Numbered from the stretch's first letter, positions 43,394 through 52,945 are shown. The stretch: DNA of 64,000 nucleotides from an uncultured Saprospiraceae bacterium (GCA_938015435.1 CALLPN010000004.1:16589-80588), one strand, 5' to 3'. The notes: generated from the sequence alone by a model not told the origin. Numbers and translations: made by a program.

Positions 43394-46021
43394 TTAGAAG
43401 CTGTATGTGGTATTAAAGTGAGGTAAAAATGGAAATAGACTTAATTGTTTAAATGATTTTGGCCTATCACTTACATCATCTTGGAAATAGTATATAAAAT
43501 AAGGGTTATACCTATTATATATGTTGTAGATACCAAAACTTGCTTTCCAACCACGTCCATCCGAAGTATTATCATATCTAGCTAACAAATCAAGGTGATG
43601 ATAAGCTGGCATTCTATAATTATTAAGTTCGTCAGAAGTAAGTACTTTAAAATCTGTTGGAGTTTCTATCGACAATAAGTTCAGAGTAAACGTAAAACCA
43701 CTTCCATAAACCCATTGTGCTCCTATATCCCACTTGGAACTGATCTTGTAAGACGTACTTAGATTAATATCATGTGGGCGATCATAGCGATCTGCGAATG
43801 CTTTACCTTTATTTAGATTTTCAAATCTATTTTCCGCATTAGATTTAGTATAAGTCATATTATATTGCCATGAGCCTGTTGCTTTTTGAAGGCCTACCTC
43901 AAGCCCAGCTATTTCTCTATTCCCTACTTCTATTTTACGCTCCCAATCTCTATCATTTATAAAATTAGGCTCAGACTGATCATTAAGTATCGCAGAATAC
44001 AGATCTTCTGGATCTCGATATAGTATTATATTTTGCTGCTTTTTAATAAATCCCCCTAATGTAAAAATATGATCGCGACCTAAATTTGTCCTTATTGTCA
44101 TACTAAACTGATCACTCAATTCTGGTGCAATTTCATCAGTGCTAGGCACCCATAGATCCGAAGGTAGCCCTAAGCCATTGTGAACCAATAGGTGAACAAA
44201 TTGAACCATCCTACTTCCAGTAAAACTGAGACTAATATCTTTTTGAGGCTGTATACTAATTTTGATTCTTGGCTGTAGGTAATCAAAGGAAGATCCTCTC
44301 ACTCCAAAATGAGTATAGTTTAGTCCTCCGTAGATCTGTATTTTTTTATTTGGGGAGTATGTATCTTCTAGATATAATGAAACTTCATTACCTATCGTTA
44401 TGCTATCCGAATCTATACTTGTATCATTAATTTCTTCGGTATAGTTTTGTTCAACTTTAGGGCTAAAGCGGTGATGATTATAACCCACACCGAATTTCAT
44501 TTTGTGTGATGCATTAACAAAGTAATCGAATCCTAAACCTCCAATAACATTGACTATTCCACTATCTGTAATTACATTTCTTTGGTCTTTTTTGACAAAC
44601 TGACCATTTTGCAAAGTAGTAAACTCGTACGCTGCTTTAGATTTATATTCATAATGCAAGAGCCCTGCATTAGCTGTCATAAAAATTTTGGGAGAAATAA
44701 CTGAAGAATACTGCATACTTAATAACTCATTAGCCCAACCAAAGCTTGTCTTTTCTTCACTATTAAATGAGCCACCTAATGTATTTTCTCCCCTTTGTTC
44801 TTTTTCTAGCTGCACTTGATCTCCACCTTTGTAACCACTAATTGTAAATGTAGATGTATTACTAAATCGATGCGTATACTTCGCCACAAAATCATGGAAG
44901 TCTAAATCAATCTGATCGAATACCGTAAGTTTATCTACAAGAGGATCACTATACGCATTTATCCAAGATACTCTTCCTCCGATTAAAAATGTCGACTTAT
45001 CAGATAATGGACCTTCTAAAAAAGCCTTAAAACCAGGTAATCCAGCCGAAACACTACCCTTTAATCTTTCTTGGTTACCATCTTTGAGATTCACCTCAAG
45101 TACACTACTAAGCCGGCCGCTGTATCTAGATGGAAAACCACCTTTAATCAACTGCGCATCTCTAGTCGCTTCTTCCATAAATATCGATGAAATATCAGCC
45201 ATATGATTTGTTGAATACATCGGAACACCTTCCAGAAGCATTAAATTTTGCTCTGGTGAACCACCTCTAACAATTAAGCCTCCTAAACCTTCACTACCTG
45301 AGTACACTCCAGCTTTTTGCCTAGCCATATGTATAAGGTCTCTTTCTCCCATGATGTTTACTTTGGCACTTGCACTATTGAGATCTATAACTTCTCCTCC
45401 AGTATTCGGATTAGTCTTGGGAGCTTGAGTAATAATGATCGTAGATACTTCTAGATCTGCCGATAGGTGTACATGGAGTGCGGAAGTATCGACGCTAATG
45501 AATTCATCTCGATATCCGATATAACTAATTCGCAATACATCTCCTTTTTGCATTTTGTCAAGGCTATAGAAACCGCTTTGAGTCGTATAGGTTCCTCTAT
45601 TATTACCCATATGATAAATCGCAGCACCATAAAGTTTTTCACCACTTTCAGAATCCAAGATGGAGCCATTTACAGTAAAGTATTTTGTATCCGCAACGTA
45701 ATCCTTAACGGATATTATAATCTTATCATTGGATCTTTCGATGAGTGTTACATCATATCGGCTAAGTAAGGTTCGTAGTGCTTCTTCTACTGTGAATGTT
45801 CTGTTAGACAGCTCTACTTTACTGTAGGCATCAAACTGTGAAGTACTGAAACTAAGAGTTACCTCTGAAATCAACTCGATGTCAGCCAGAAAAGCAACAA
45901 TAGTAGTATCTTGATAACTTGGAGTGTATGCTACAGACAAAGATTGGGAGTGAACTGTAAATACAGTAAATAATAATCCTATCGTAGAAAATATTGACGC
46001 TATGCCGCTTGTTCTGGGCAT
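43394..46021 (-). CDS. TonB-dependent receptor with STN signalling domain
   Basis: An 875-residue outer-membrane receptor for a large or scarce nutrient. After the signal peptide, residues of about 35-105 form the STN (secretin/TonB N-terminal) domain that contacts FecR. Next is a carboxypeptidase-regulatory-like domain (about 115-195; VNGSILDSESGEKLYGAAI), then the plug (about 215-320; VIDLNSASAKVNIMGERDL) and the barrel. The substrate cannot be inferred. It starts 6 bp after the FecR stop and completes a sigma-FecR-receptor unit, which implies cell-surface signalling. Confidence 0.93.
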   Translation of the reverse strand: MPRTSGIASIFSTIGLLFTVFTVHSQSLSVAYTPSYQDTTIVAFLADIELISEVTLSFSTSQFDAYSKVELSNRTFTVEEALRTLLSRYDVTLIERSNDKIIISVKDYVADTKYFTVNGSILDSESGEKLYGAAIYHMGNNRGTYTTQSGFYSLDKMQKGDVLRISYIGYRDEFISVDTSALHVHLSADLEVSTIIITQAPKTNPNTGGEVIDLNSASAKVNIMGERDLIHMARQKAGVYSGSEGLGGLIVRGGSPEQNLMLLEGVPMYSTNHMADISSIFMEEATRDAQLIKGGFPSRYSGRLSSVLEVNLKDGNQERLKGSVSAGLPGFKAFLEGPLSDKSTFLIGGRVSWINAYSDPLVDKLTVFDQIDLDFHDFVAKYTHRFSNTSTFTISGYKGGDQVQLEKEQRGENTLGGSFNSEEKTSFGWANELLSMQYSSVISPKIFMTANAGLLHYEYKSKAAYEFTTLQNGQFVKKDQRNVITDSGIVNVIGGLGFDYFVNASHKMKFGVGYNHHRFSPKVEQNYTEEINDTSIDSDSITIGNEVSLYLEDTYSPNKKIQIYGGLNYTHFGVRGSSFDYLQPRIKISIQPQKDISLSFTGSRMVQFVHLLVHNGLGLPSDLWVPSTDEIAPELSDQFSMTIRTNLGRDHIFTLGGFIKKQQNIILYRDPEDLYSAILNDQSEPNFINDRDWERKIEVGNREIAGLEVGLQKATGSWQYNMTYTKSNAENRFENLNKGKAFADRYDRPHDINLSTSYKISSKWDIGAQWVYGSGFTFTLNLLSIETPTDFKVLTSDELNNYRMPAYHHLDLLARYDNTSDGRGWKASFGIYNIYNRYNPYFIYYFQDDVSDRPKSFKQLSLFPFLPHFNTTYSF

Positions 46022-46027
46022 AGGCGA

Positions 46028-46990
46028 TTAACAATTTATCTGTGAAATTATGATTTGGTCACCTACCTTCTTATACTCCAAAGAGAATAAGATAGCTAGC
46101 TCTTCTAATGCTTCGTCAAGAGTCTCTTGATCCAGAGTAGTTGAAATTTTGCAATTTGTTACATCTACATCAGCAGATAAAGAAATATTAGCCTTGTAAT
46201 GATTAGATAGGTTTTTTATGGCAGTAGAAACATTAACATCGTTGAGTATAAGTTTGCCATTCTTCCAACTAAGATAGTTAACATCATTCATGGCTACTTT
46301 GATCACGTCACCATCTAATACCTTGATGAAGTCGCCAGCCCTAAGATCAAATGATCTATCAGCAATATCATATCTTACATGACCTTCTGTGACATAGATC
46401 TCTTCTACTTTATCGGTAGTGTTAATACTGAACTGTGTACCGAGGACAGTGATCTTGCCTTGATGCAATGACACTGTAAATGGATGTTGCTTATCTTTGG
46501 CTACATCAAAAAATGCTCTTCCTGACAGACTGAGTGCTCTATCCTTTCCAAAATCATCTGATATAATATCTAATGTAGTTCCTTTGTCAAGAGTTACGAT
46601 AGACTGATCGGGTAGGTTTGCTGATTGTTTAGTATTAGTTGTGGCATAATGAGTGTCATAGCTATCGACAGTATATTTTTGCCATACGAAGGTCGTTGCT
46701 AACAAAAGAGCTATAATTGCTGCTCCTGACATAACCCATCTCTTTAATTGAAACACCTTTGTTTCAGAGCTTTCTGGTTCATCTTCAGATAGTTGCGATT
46801 CTATTTTACCCCATGCATCCTGAGTATTGTATGACTTGTAACCTGACATATCCAACGAAAATATCTTTTGCATATCTTCTAAAGCCTGCACATTATCTTG
46901 TGCTTCGGCTTGCCATGCCTTCAACTGCTCCAACTCTAAGTGGTCAGTCTTATTTAATAAATACTTCGAAATAATGTTTTCTAGACTCAT
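46028..46990 (-). CDS. FecR-family anti-sigma factor
   Basis: A 320-residue inner-membrane regulator. The N-terminal cytosolic part (1-85) should bind the ECF sigma factor. A single transmembrane helix is near 90-108 (VMSGAAIIALLLATTFVW). The periplasmic FecR domain follows (IVTLDKGTTLDII, VLGTQFSINTTD, EIYVTEGHVRYDIADRSF), and the C-terminal DUF4974-like segment holds the residues facing the STN domain. It lies between the sigma gene and the receptor, in the expected order, 62 bp after the sigma stop. Confidence 0.93.
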   Translation of the reverse strand: MSLENIISKYLLNKTDHLELEQLKAWQAEAQDNVQALEDMQKIFSLDMSGYKSYNTQDAWGKIESQLSEDEPESSETKVFQLKRWVMSGAAIIALLLATTFVWQKYTVDSYDTHYATTNTKQSANLPDQSIVTLDKGTTLDIISDDFGKDRALSLSGRAFFDVAKDKQHPFTVSLHQGKITVLGTQFSINTTDKVEEIYVTEGHVRYDIADRSFDLRAGDFIKVLDGDVIKVAMNDVNYLSWKNGKLILNDVNVSTAIKNLSNHYKANISLSADVDVTNCKISTTLDQETLDEALEELAILFSLEYKKVGDQIIISQINC

Positions 46991-47052
46991 CTAGGATAAT
47001 ATTTTCTTTTGTTTGCTCACACTCATAAAGTGTGAAATAATAACGTTTTGAT

Positions 47053-47556
47053 TTAGTTTTTCGCGTTCATCATTTCCCTTAACAATCTCATTGCACGTCC
47101 AATCTGATTCTCCACTGTTTTGGGACTGATATCTAATTCATCAGCTATCTCGCTGTAAGTTAGGCCATTTATCTTACTCATGGTAAAGACAGATTGGCAT
47201 TTTGGAGGTAATTGTCGTATTGAATTAAACAATTTTTCTTTTAAGACATACTTATCGGCTTCATCGTCAATATTGATCGAAGACGACATTTCTAATCTAC
47301 TTTCATTTTCTTCACTAAGCTTCCTATCCAGTTTCAATTTTCTCAAGTATTCGATACACTTATTTTTAGTTGCTGTAAAAAGATAAGACTTTAAGTTTTC
47401 CATATCTCTTAACGATTCTTTCTTTTGCCACATTTTGACAAATACGTCCTGCACTGCATCTTCGGCCTTGATACTATCATATAGAATAGTATTGGCAAAG
47501 TTGCACAGCGGATTATAGTACTGTTCAAATAGTTTTTTGAATTCTTGCTTGGTCAA
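47053..47556 (-). CDS. ECF RNA polymerase sigma factor (FecI-like)
   Basis: A 167-residue ECF sigma factor of the Bacteroidota FecI type. Region 2 (EQYYNPLCNFANTILYDSIKA, QDVFVKMWQKKESL) and region 4 (LPPKCQSVFTMSKINGLTYS, EIADELDISPKTVENQIGRA) are complete. The start is TTG (complement of 47554-47556). It probably directs transcription of the receptor and DUF4249 genes when the ligand is present. No own promoter motif is obvious upstream. Confidence 0.93.
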   Translation of the reverse strand: MTKQEFKKLFEQYYNPLCNFANTILYDSIKAEDAVQDVFVKMWQKKESLRDMENLKSYLFTATKNKCIEYLRKLKLDRKLSEENESRLEMSSSINIDDEADKYVLKEKLFNSIRQLPPKCQSVFTMSKINGLTYSEIADELDISPKTVENQIGRAMRLLREMMNAKN

Positions 47557-47796
47557 GTGATTGCTTCGTTTCTAATCGTTACTGTAAGAATGCCCAAGTA
47601 ATACGTTAGATAAGGACATTCAATACACAAAAAAATGATGTATTATATACATTGTGAATGTAACGATCATTATGGTAGATCTGTAAAGAATCTGAAGATA
47701 TAGTTTACCGAATTTGTCAAACATGACATAACTAGTAAGTATTTCACAGGGCGTAAGTATATTTTCTTATCACTTACTAGTACTTCTGGTACTAAT

Positions 47797-48651
47797 TTAT
47801 GGAAATATTTCGAGCGCAATTCGCATAGATTCGTCGAAAGCTTCTTTGTTGATATTGGATGTTAGCTTATTCCGATCAAAATAGCTAATCAAATTTTCTG
47901 TAGCCATATTTCCTGTGAGATCATCTTTGGCCATAGGGCAACCACCAAAACCTTTGATCGCTGAATCGAATCTACGGCAGCCACTTTTGTACGCCGCATC
48001 GATACGTTCGTACCAATTGTGGGGTTGGGTATGGAGATGTGCTCCAAATTCTACATCTGGATATGGAGGTATTAGGTCACTAAACAAGTATTCGATACTC
48101 TCAGGAGTAGCTACACCTATCGTATCTGACAATGCCATGATCTTAATATCCATCTCAGATAAATGGTCTACCCATTGCTGTACTATTTCGACATTCCATT
48201 CGTCTCCATATGGGTTTCCAAATCCCATTGATATATAGATAACTAACTTTTTATCATTCCCAATGCATACTTCTTGTATTCTCTTAACTCTCTCTAAGCT
48301 CTCCGCTATAGTAGAGTTAGTATTACGCATTTGGAATGTCTCGGATATAGAAAATGGATATCCTAGATAATCAATCTCAGGATGGCATGCTGCGTCATCT
48401 GCACCTCGGAGATTAGCCACTATAGCCAATAACTCTGTATTAGTACCATCCAAATCTAACTTGGAAAGAACCTCTGCTGTATCTCGCATCTGAGGAATTG
48501 CCTTAGGAGATACGAAACTACCAAAGTCAATTACATCATACCCTACTTTGAGCAATTGGTTAATGTATCTAGCCTTATCATCAGTGGCTATGAAGTCGTG
48601 TAAACCTTGCATGGCATCACGTGGACATTCGATTAGCTTGGGAGTAGTCAT
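47797..48651 (-). CDS. Hydroxymethylglutaryl-CoA lyase-type enzyme
   Basis: A 284-residue cytosolic TIM-barrel lyase of the HMG-CoA lyase/pyruvate carboxyltransferase group. Family markers are ECPRDAMQG (metal-binding Asp), VIDFGSFVSPKAIPQMRDTAEVL, LSDTIGVATP, the metal-binding HLHTQPHNW and the catalytic Cys loop KGFGGCPMAKDDLTGNMATE. It would split HMG-CoA into acetoacetate and acetyl-CoA in leucine/ketone-body catabolism. No pathway genes adjoin it, so a related acyl-CoA substrate cannot be excluded. Confidence 0.9.
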   Translation of the reverse strand: MTTPKLIECPRDAMQGLHDFIATDDKARYINQLLKVGYDVIDFGSFVSPKAIPQMRDTAEVLSKLDLDGTNTELLAIVANLRGADDAACHPEIDYLGYPFSISETFQMRNTNSTIAESLERVKRIQEVCIGNDKKLVIYISMGFGNPYGDEWNVEIVQQWVDHLSEMDIKIMALSDTIGVATPESIEYLFSDLIPPYPDVEFGAHLHTQPHNWYERIDAAYKSGCRRFDSAIKGFGGCPMAKDDLTGNMATENLISYFDRNKLTSNINKEAFDESMRIALEIFP

Positions 48652-48902
48652 GCAGCGAAGATAAGGTTTTCTTTGTTTTGGAAGTGTTAGAGCTGTGTAA
48701 AGTGTCCGATAGAGAGTATGATTTATTTAGAATGATGTGAGCGTATATGACTTGAACAACTGATCAAGTAGATCTGCCTGCTTTATTTCCACGGCCCATT
48801 TGACATAATATTAATTACTTCCCCGTCTTTATCGATTTTATATAACCCACCTGCAGTGCCTATTACTGTACATAACTTATATTTGTATTGTCACCTCCAA
48901 TT
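48652..48902. other. Region downstream of the pseudogene with a coding-like remnant
   Basis: On the minus strand, in frame with the pseudogene, a short open stretch ends at a TAA (48783-48785) and reads GTAGGLYKIDKDGEVINIMS then NGPWK. It is preceded by stops and has no start, so it may be the tail of another decayed gene. The 5' flank of the HMG-CoA lyase gene makes up the rest. Confidence 0.3.
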
Positions 48903-49448
48903 TCATTCAATTAATTCACTTAATCCTAAATTTTTTAAAGTTTCGTTATCAAGAAATCCAGAAGGTAAATCATTATCAATTTGGAAATTAATCAATCCAC
49001 TTTTATCTAATTTTCCGTTAACATATTTTAGACCTAAATATCCTCTTTTAGTTAATTCATATGAAATAGGTCTCACTTTTTCCTTAGTAATATTATTGTC
49101 GCAGATAACATGTTTCCATTTATGTGTTCAATCTTCAACTACTTCTTCAAAAAGGAAGGTCTCCCAAACGAATTCATTTGTTAATGTTGAGTCGGTTACT
49201 ACATAAATGTTGTAAACATCTTCACCATCTAAACTGATATCAATTTTTTCTACAAAATTCAACGAGTCATAATAAGTGCCAGAATAAATTTGATAGGATT
49301 CTTCCCAATATTCGTAAACATCTGGAATTAAACATTTTGCATAATACTTTCCAGGAGTATGTGGCATACCTACATAAGACTGAGAGTAAAGAAATGTTGT
49401 CTTTATTGTAATTGTAAGTATCGTTATTAACTTGTAATTTAATTTCAT
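48903..49448 (-). pseudogene. Peptidoglycan-binding-domain exported protein interrupted by in-frame TGA
   Basis: One continuous frame of 182 codons is broken only by a TGA at 49128-49130 (codon 107). Before it are a signal peptide (MKLNYKLITILTITIKTTFL ...) and YAKCLIPDVYEYWEESYQI. After it, in the same frame, comes WKHVICDNNITKEKVRPIS, then YELTKRGYLG, and SGLINFQIDNDLPSGFLDNE ... TLKNLGL. The first part matches the GxCYAKCLIPDxYE start, and the second the Cys-xx-xIT...LxxRGY...L..FQ..N.LP.G.LD..TLK.LG pattern of a Bacteroidota family ending in a peptidoglycan-binding domain. A single change of TGA to TGG, CGA or GGA would restore it. Confidence 0.75.
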
Positions 49449-49620
49449 TAGTCTGTTTATTTTGGTCGTTAAGCGTTATGTTTATTTCTTATTCTGACCA
49501 ACGTTTGCTAAGTCGCTAATTATCAATAATGGCACTTTACTAGCTAAAATCCATACCGCCTATCATAAGAAGGGAACGTAAGAGCAAAATTCTAAAAAAA
49601 ATTAAGTTTGATTCTAATAA

Positions 49621-50454
49621 TCAATCAGCATGAATCTTCTCCCCACAATACTTGCAATGAACAGCATCGTAATCATGACCATCATGACCACAATATCTAC
49701 AAGCTTGGGTTGATATTTCGGAGCCTTCTTCTTTCATAGTATTTACCATCTCTGCACTGATTATCCCTGTAGGTACAGCGATCACAGCATAACCCAATAT
49801 CATGATACAAGCGGCAATAAACTGTCCTAAAGGTGTGATTGGACTTATATCTCCATATCCCACAGTAGTCAGTGTTACTATCGCCCAATAGATTGATCTT
49901 GGTATACTATCAAATCCATCATTACTTCCACCCTCTACCATATACATCACAGCACCAAATACGATTACCGCCAACAATACGAAATACATAAATACAGTAA
50001 TCTTCGCTCTACTAGCTTTCAATGAATTCACAATGACATTACCATGCTGGAGGAAGCTACCAAGTTTAAATATTCTAAATACTCTTAGAAGCCTCATTAC
50101 CCTGATTATGATCAGGTGCTTACTTGCAACGAAAAATAAGGATAGATATAATGGTAAGATGGCCAATAGATCTACTATACCGTAAAAACTAAATATATAC
50201 TTGGATGGATTACGTACGGCGTATATCCTGAGGACGTACTCGATCGTAAAAAATATTGTAAATATCCATTCTAACCATAAAAACAACATACCATAATCAA
50301 CAGCCAAGGACTCTACCGTCTCCAGTGCTACGACTAAGACACTAGCAACAATAAGGATAAGTAAGATGATATCAAACCACTTTCCAGCCTTAGTATCGGC
50401 TTCGAAGATAACCTCATGGACTTTCTCTTTGAAAGGAGTCGATTTGAATGTCAT
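49621..50454 (-). CDS. Voltage-gated potassium channel with C-terminal zinc ribbon
   Basis: A 277-residue six-TM Kv-type ion channel subunit of the inner membrane. S4 carries the regularly spaced basic residues RVMRLLRVFRIFKL, and the pore loop has the K+ selectivity filter TLTTVGYGDISP near residue 195. After S6 (GYAVIAVPTGIISAEM) the cytosolic tail contains a small zinc ribbon, C-RYC-GHDGHDYDAVH-C-KYC (CxxC ... CxxC). The family forms tetramers; voltage gating and the ribbon's role are not testable from sequence. It is monocistronic. Confidence 0.9.
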   Translation of the reverse strand: MTFKSTPFKEKVHEVIFEADTKAGKWFDIILLILIVASVLVVALETVESLAVDYGMLFLWLEWIFTIFFTIEYVLRIYAVRNPSKYIFSFYGIVDLLAILPLYLSLFFVASKHLIIIRVMRLLRVFRIFKLGSFLQHGNVIVNSLKASRAKITVFMYFVLLAVIVFGAVMYMVEGGSNDGFDSIPRSIYWAIVTLTTVGYGDISPITPLGQFIAACIMILGYAVIAVPTGIISAEMVNTMKEEGSEISTQACRYCGHDGHDYDAVHCKYCGEKIHAD

Positions 50455-50522
50455 TTTACTTTTTTGCTAGAGTGATATTTATAGATAGACTAGTAAATCT
50501 AATCTTGCCACAATTTAAACAA

Positions 50523-51557
50523 TTAATTCTCTTGTAATACCTTGTATATTTTATCCACTAGCTTCGACCCTTCGTCTGAAAACCTTTTTTTATCAGTAAC
50601 ATTAGATCTTGTGACAGCATAAATGAAATTATCTGCCGCTATTTCGTCCGGGTGAATGATATACTGTGTGTTATCTTTGATTTGCTCAAAGAAACCTGGC
50701 ATCATACCATCTGTTAGTGTTGTAGACAAGTTTTCACCATGTAATAATCTACCAGAATTTTCCTCTAATTCATATAAATCAAACTGTAGGTAACTAAAAA
50801 AACTTGGATTGGCCGGAGTAAAAGTGGCTTTATTACTTAGTATAAGAGGGATAGCCTTCGCTGTAGATTTTTCGTCAGTAAGCTGTATAAAATAATCGGT
50901 AGATATGCCATCTGGATTAGTCAACCATCTATTAGTGATCGATTTAGGTACATCCAAAGCTTGGTTATGAGGAAAGAAGCCAATAAGAGCATATATCTTT
51001 TCTCTCAATGGCTTATCATATCTACTGACAATATGAAATACCTCGTGGATCATAACTGGTTCTAGCATTTCTCTAGCACCCTGTCGGCTAAGTACATTCT
51101 CCGGAATCATAATATTTTTTCCTCGAGTATAATAGACATCTTCCCCATAATGATTAGTCCTGATCTTCACTAACCTTATATCCTCTGGCATTAGTGAAGG
51201 ATTTACACGTTGTACTTGAACTTTGATGCTGTCAAAAATACCATTGAGTAATATCTTTTCTGTATCAGACCAATTCATCACCTCAGTACGTAAGAAGGAT
51301 TTGTATTCGACAAGAGCTTCATCACGACTAGAGTACTCCTTTTCTGATTTCATCTGTATAGCCATATCAATGATCGATACTTTGTCAAAAAAACCATCTT
51401 CATCTTCTTCCACTATAGCTTTAGTCGCGGATAAACTATCTACGTATACCACCACAGCATCTTTATTGGCTACATTTTTTGATTGGTTTTTATTGGATTT
51501 ACATGATACTAAGGCGAATAGACAAAATATCGATAAAAATGTAAGATTGGTAGGCAT
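50523..51557 (-). CDS. HExxH metallopeptidase-like lipoprotein
   Basis: A 344-residue lipoprotein. The ATG at 51557 (MPTNLTFLSIFCLFALVSCK) gives a clean lipoprotein signal. A TTG eight codons upstream is in frame but coincides with a perfect -7 box (TAACTTTG), so it would precede the transcript start. The body contains VMIHEVFHIVSRYDK, a zinc-binding HExxH, and a later HPDEIAADNFIYA that could provide the third, glutamate ligand. I do not recognise a named peptidase family; activity is inferred. It sits between the channel gene and a divergent small exported protein. Confidence 0.7.
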   Translation of the reverse strand: MPTNLTFLSIFCLFALVSCKSNKNQSKNVANKDAVVVYVDSLSATKAIVEEDEDGFFDKVSIIDMAIQMKSEKEYSSRDEALVEYKSFLRTEVMNWSDTEKILLNGIFDSIKVQVQRVNPSLMPEDIRLVKIRTNHYGEDVYYTRGKNIMIPENVLSRQGAREMLEPVMIHEVFHIVSRYDKPLREKIYALIGFFPHNQALDVPKSITNRWLTNPDGISTDYFIQLTDEKSTAKAIPLILSNKATFTPANPSFFSYLQFDLYELEENSGRLLHGENLSTTLTDGMMPGFFEQIKDNTQYIIHPDEIAADNFIYAVTRSNVTDKKRFSDEGSKLVDKIYKVLQEN

Positions 51558-51578
51558 TACTCGTTTATTTAATTTGGA

Positions 51579-51586
51579 CAAAGTTA
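51579..51586 (-). promoter_or_regulatory. Predicted -7 box of the HExxH lipoprotein gene
   Basis: TAACTTTG on the minus strand, a perfect TAnnTTTG match, 21 bp before the ATG at 51557. It helps choose that ATG over the upstream TTG. Confidence 0.45.
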
Positions 51587-51742
51587 ATAAAGTGATCGAT
51601 AGATAGGTAAAATGAAGGATGTAGTCCTTAGATGAAGAATAAAGAATGTAGATATAAAACCTTGGAAGTTGTATTTTTGTGGATATTGAAAAAATATTGA
51701 ACTTCGACTTTCGTTATTCTATTATCACATATCCGATCCAAC

Positions 51743-52192
51743 TTGAAAATTAAATACTTTATCCTCTTCGTAGCTATCACAATTTTAGGTTTACTGTTTT
51801 TTTATGGTCAAGCTAAAAATAAAGCTAAAAACGCTGCACATACTCCAGAAGATCTCAGTCAAGGTATTCCAGATGATTTCTTAGCATTCTATAATCAATT
51901 TCACGAAGACAGTGTTTTCCAAATGACTAGAATAAACTTCCCTCTCAAAGGCATCAAAGCCATTGAAAATATCGGAGGTGGAGAATCATATTCGTACTCA
52001 CAAGATGAGTGGATTATTCATAAACCTTTTGATGATATGGGTGGAACATTCTCTAGATCGTTTGAGGAATTTTCAGGTATAGTAGTCGAAACGATGCTTG
52101 CTAATGAGGGGCAATTTAGATCAGTTCGTAGATGGGCTAAGCTAGGTGACGAATGGCATTTGATATTTTATCAGCCCATGGGGATGTACTAG
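51743..52192 (+). CDS. Small exported protein, DUF4348-like
   Basis: A 149-residue protein beginning at TTG with a signal or membrane anchor (KIKYFILFVAITILGLLFFY). The mature part has FLAFYNQFHEDSVFQMTRIN, FPLKGI, then DEWIIHKPF and RRWAKLGDEWHLIFYQP. The pattern FxxFxxxFxxDxxFQxxRIxFPL resembles DUF4348 proteins of Bacteroidota, whose function is unknown. I am moderately sure of the family. It lies 27 bp upstream of a DsbA-like gene, so it is probably co-transcribed with it. Confidence 0.68.
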   Translation: MKIKYFILFVAITILGLLFFYGQAKNKAKNAAHTPEDLSQGIPDDFLAFYNQFHEDSVFQMTRINFPLKGIKAIENIGGGESYSYSQDEWIIHKPFDDMGGTFSRSFEEFSGIVVETMLANEGQFRSVRRWAKLGDEWHLIFYQPMGMY

Positions 52193-52219
52193 ATCTTTGA
52201 TCATTAAAGTAAACAAAAA

Positions 52220-52891
52220 ATGAAATACATATTACTTACAATATCACTTATGGCAACAATAGGAATGAATGCTCAAGATAAACCTACCTTAATCTATGTG
52301 GGTGATCCAATGTGTTCATGGTGTTATGGATTTGGAAATGAAATTGACGAGGTGATCAAAGAACTTGGAGACGATGTAGATCTTGAAGTCGTCATGGGAG
52401 GACTTAGACCATATAACACAGAGACAATGGGTGATCTGAAAGAATTCCTTACGGATCATTGGACTGATGTAAATAGAGCGAGTGGCCAGAACTTCCAATA
52501 CGACATCTTAGATACGGATCTTAAATATGATACAGAACCAGCATGTAGAGCCGTGATGATTGCTAGAGAGTTACAGCCTGCTTCTACAATGTCGTTTTTT
52601 CATAAAGTACAAACTGCTTTTTACGCTGAGAATAAGAATCCTCATCTCACTAAAACTTATGCTGATATCGCTAAAAACATGGGTATAGATCGTGATGTTT
52701 TTATCAAAAAATTTGAATCCAACGAATACAAAACACTCATAAAGAAAGATTTTGAACGAGCTTCGCAATTAGGTGTGAGAAGTTTCCCTACAGTCCTATT
52801 GATACAAGGAAATAAATCTACTGTAGTCTCGACAGGTTATAGTAAATCAGCAAAGGTGGTGAAGAAGATTAGGGAGCATATCAATGGATAG
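52220..52891 (+). CDS. DsbA-family thioredoxin-fold protein
   Basis: A 223-residue exported protein (signal MKYILLTISLMATIGMNAQ). The thioredoxin-like active site is PMCSWCYGFGNE (CxxC), a helical insertion follows, and the cis-Pro loop is in LGVRSFPTVLLIQGN. This is the DsbA/FrnE-like layout, with CSWC as in the FrnE/HCCA isomerase-like branch. It may catalyse disulfide exchange in the periplasm or act on a small thiol. It is downstream of the DUF4348-like gene. Confidence 0.85.
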   Translation: MKYILLTISLMATIGMNAQDKPTLIYVGDPMCSWCYGFGNEIDEVIKELGDDVDLEVVMGGLRPYNTETMGDLKEFLTDHWTDVNRASGQNFQYDILDTDLKYDTEPACRAVMIARELQPASTMSFFHKVQTAFYAENKNPHLTKTYADIAKNMGIDRDVFIKKFESNEYKTLIKKDFERASQLGVRSFPTVLLIQGNKSTVVSTGYSKSAKVVKKIREHING

Positions 52892-52945
52892 CTCTTAGAC
52901 CTAATCGATTCAGCACTTAAGTACCGTATTAGCCTATTATTCTGC

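Noticed and set aside
45451..45769. Frames overlapping the TonB receptor on both strands
   Set aside because: The receptor frame is continuous and has all expected domains.
48856..49206. A 116-residue plus-strand frame
   Set aside because: It is antisense to the peptidoglycan-binding pseudogene, whose minus-strand frame has clear family similarity.
51558..51581. TTG start for the HExxH lipoprotein
   Set aside because: It coincides with the -7 box TAACTTTG; the ATG at 51557 gives a clean lipoprotein signal.
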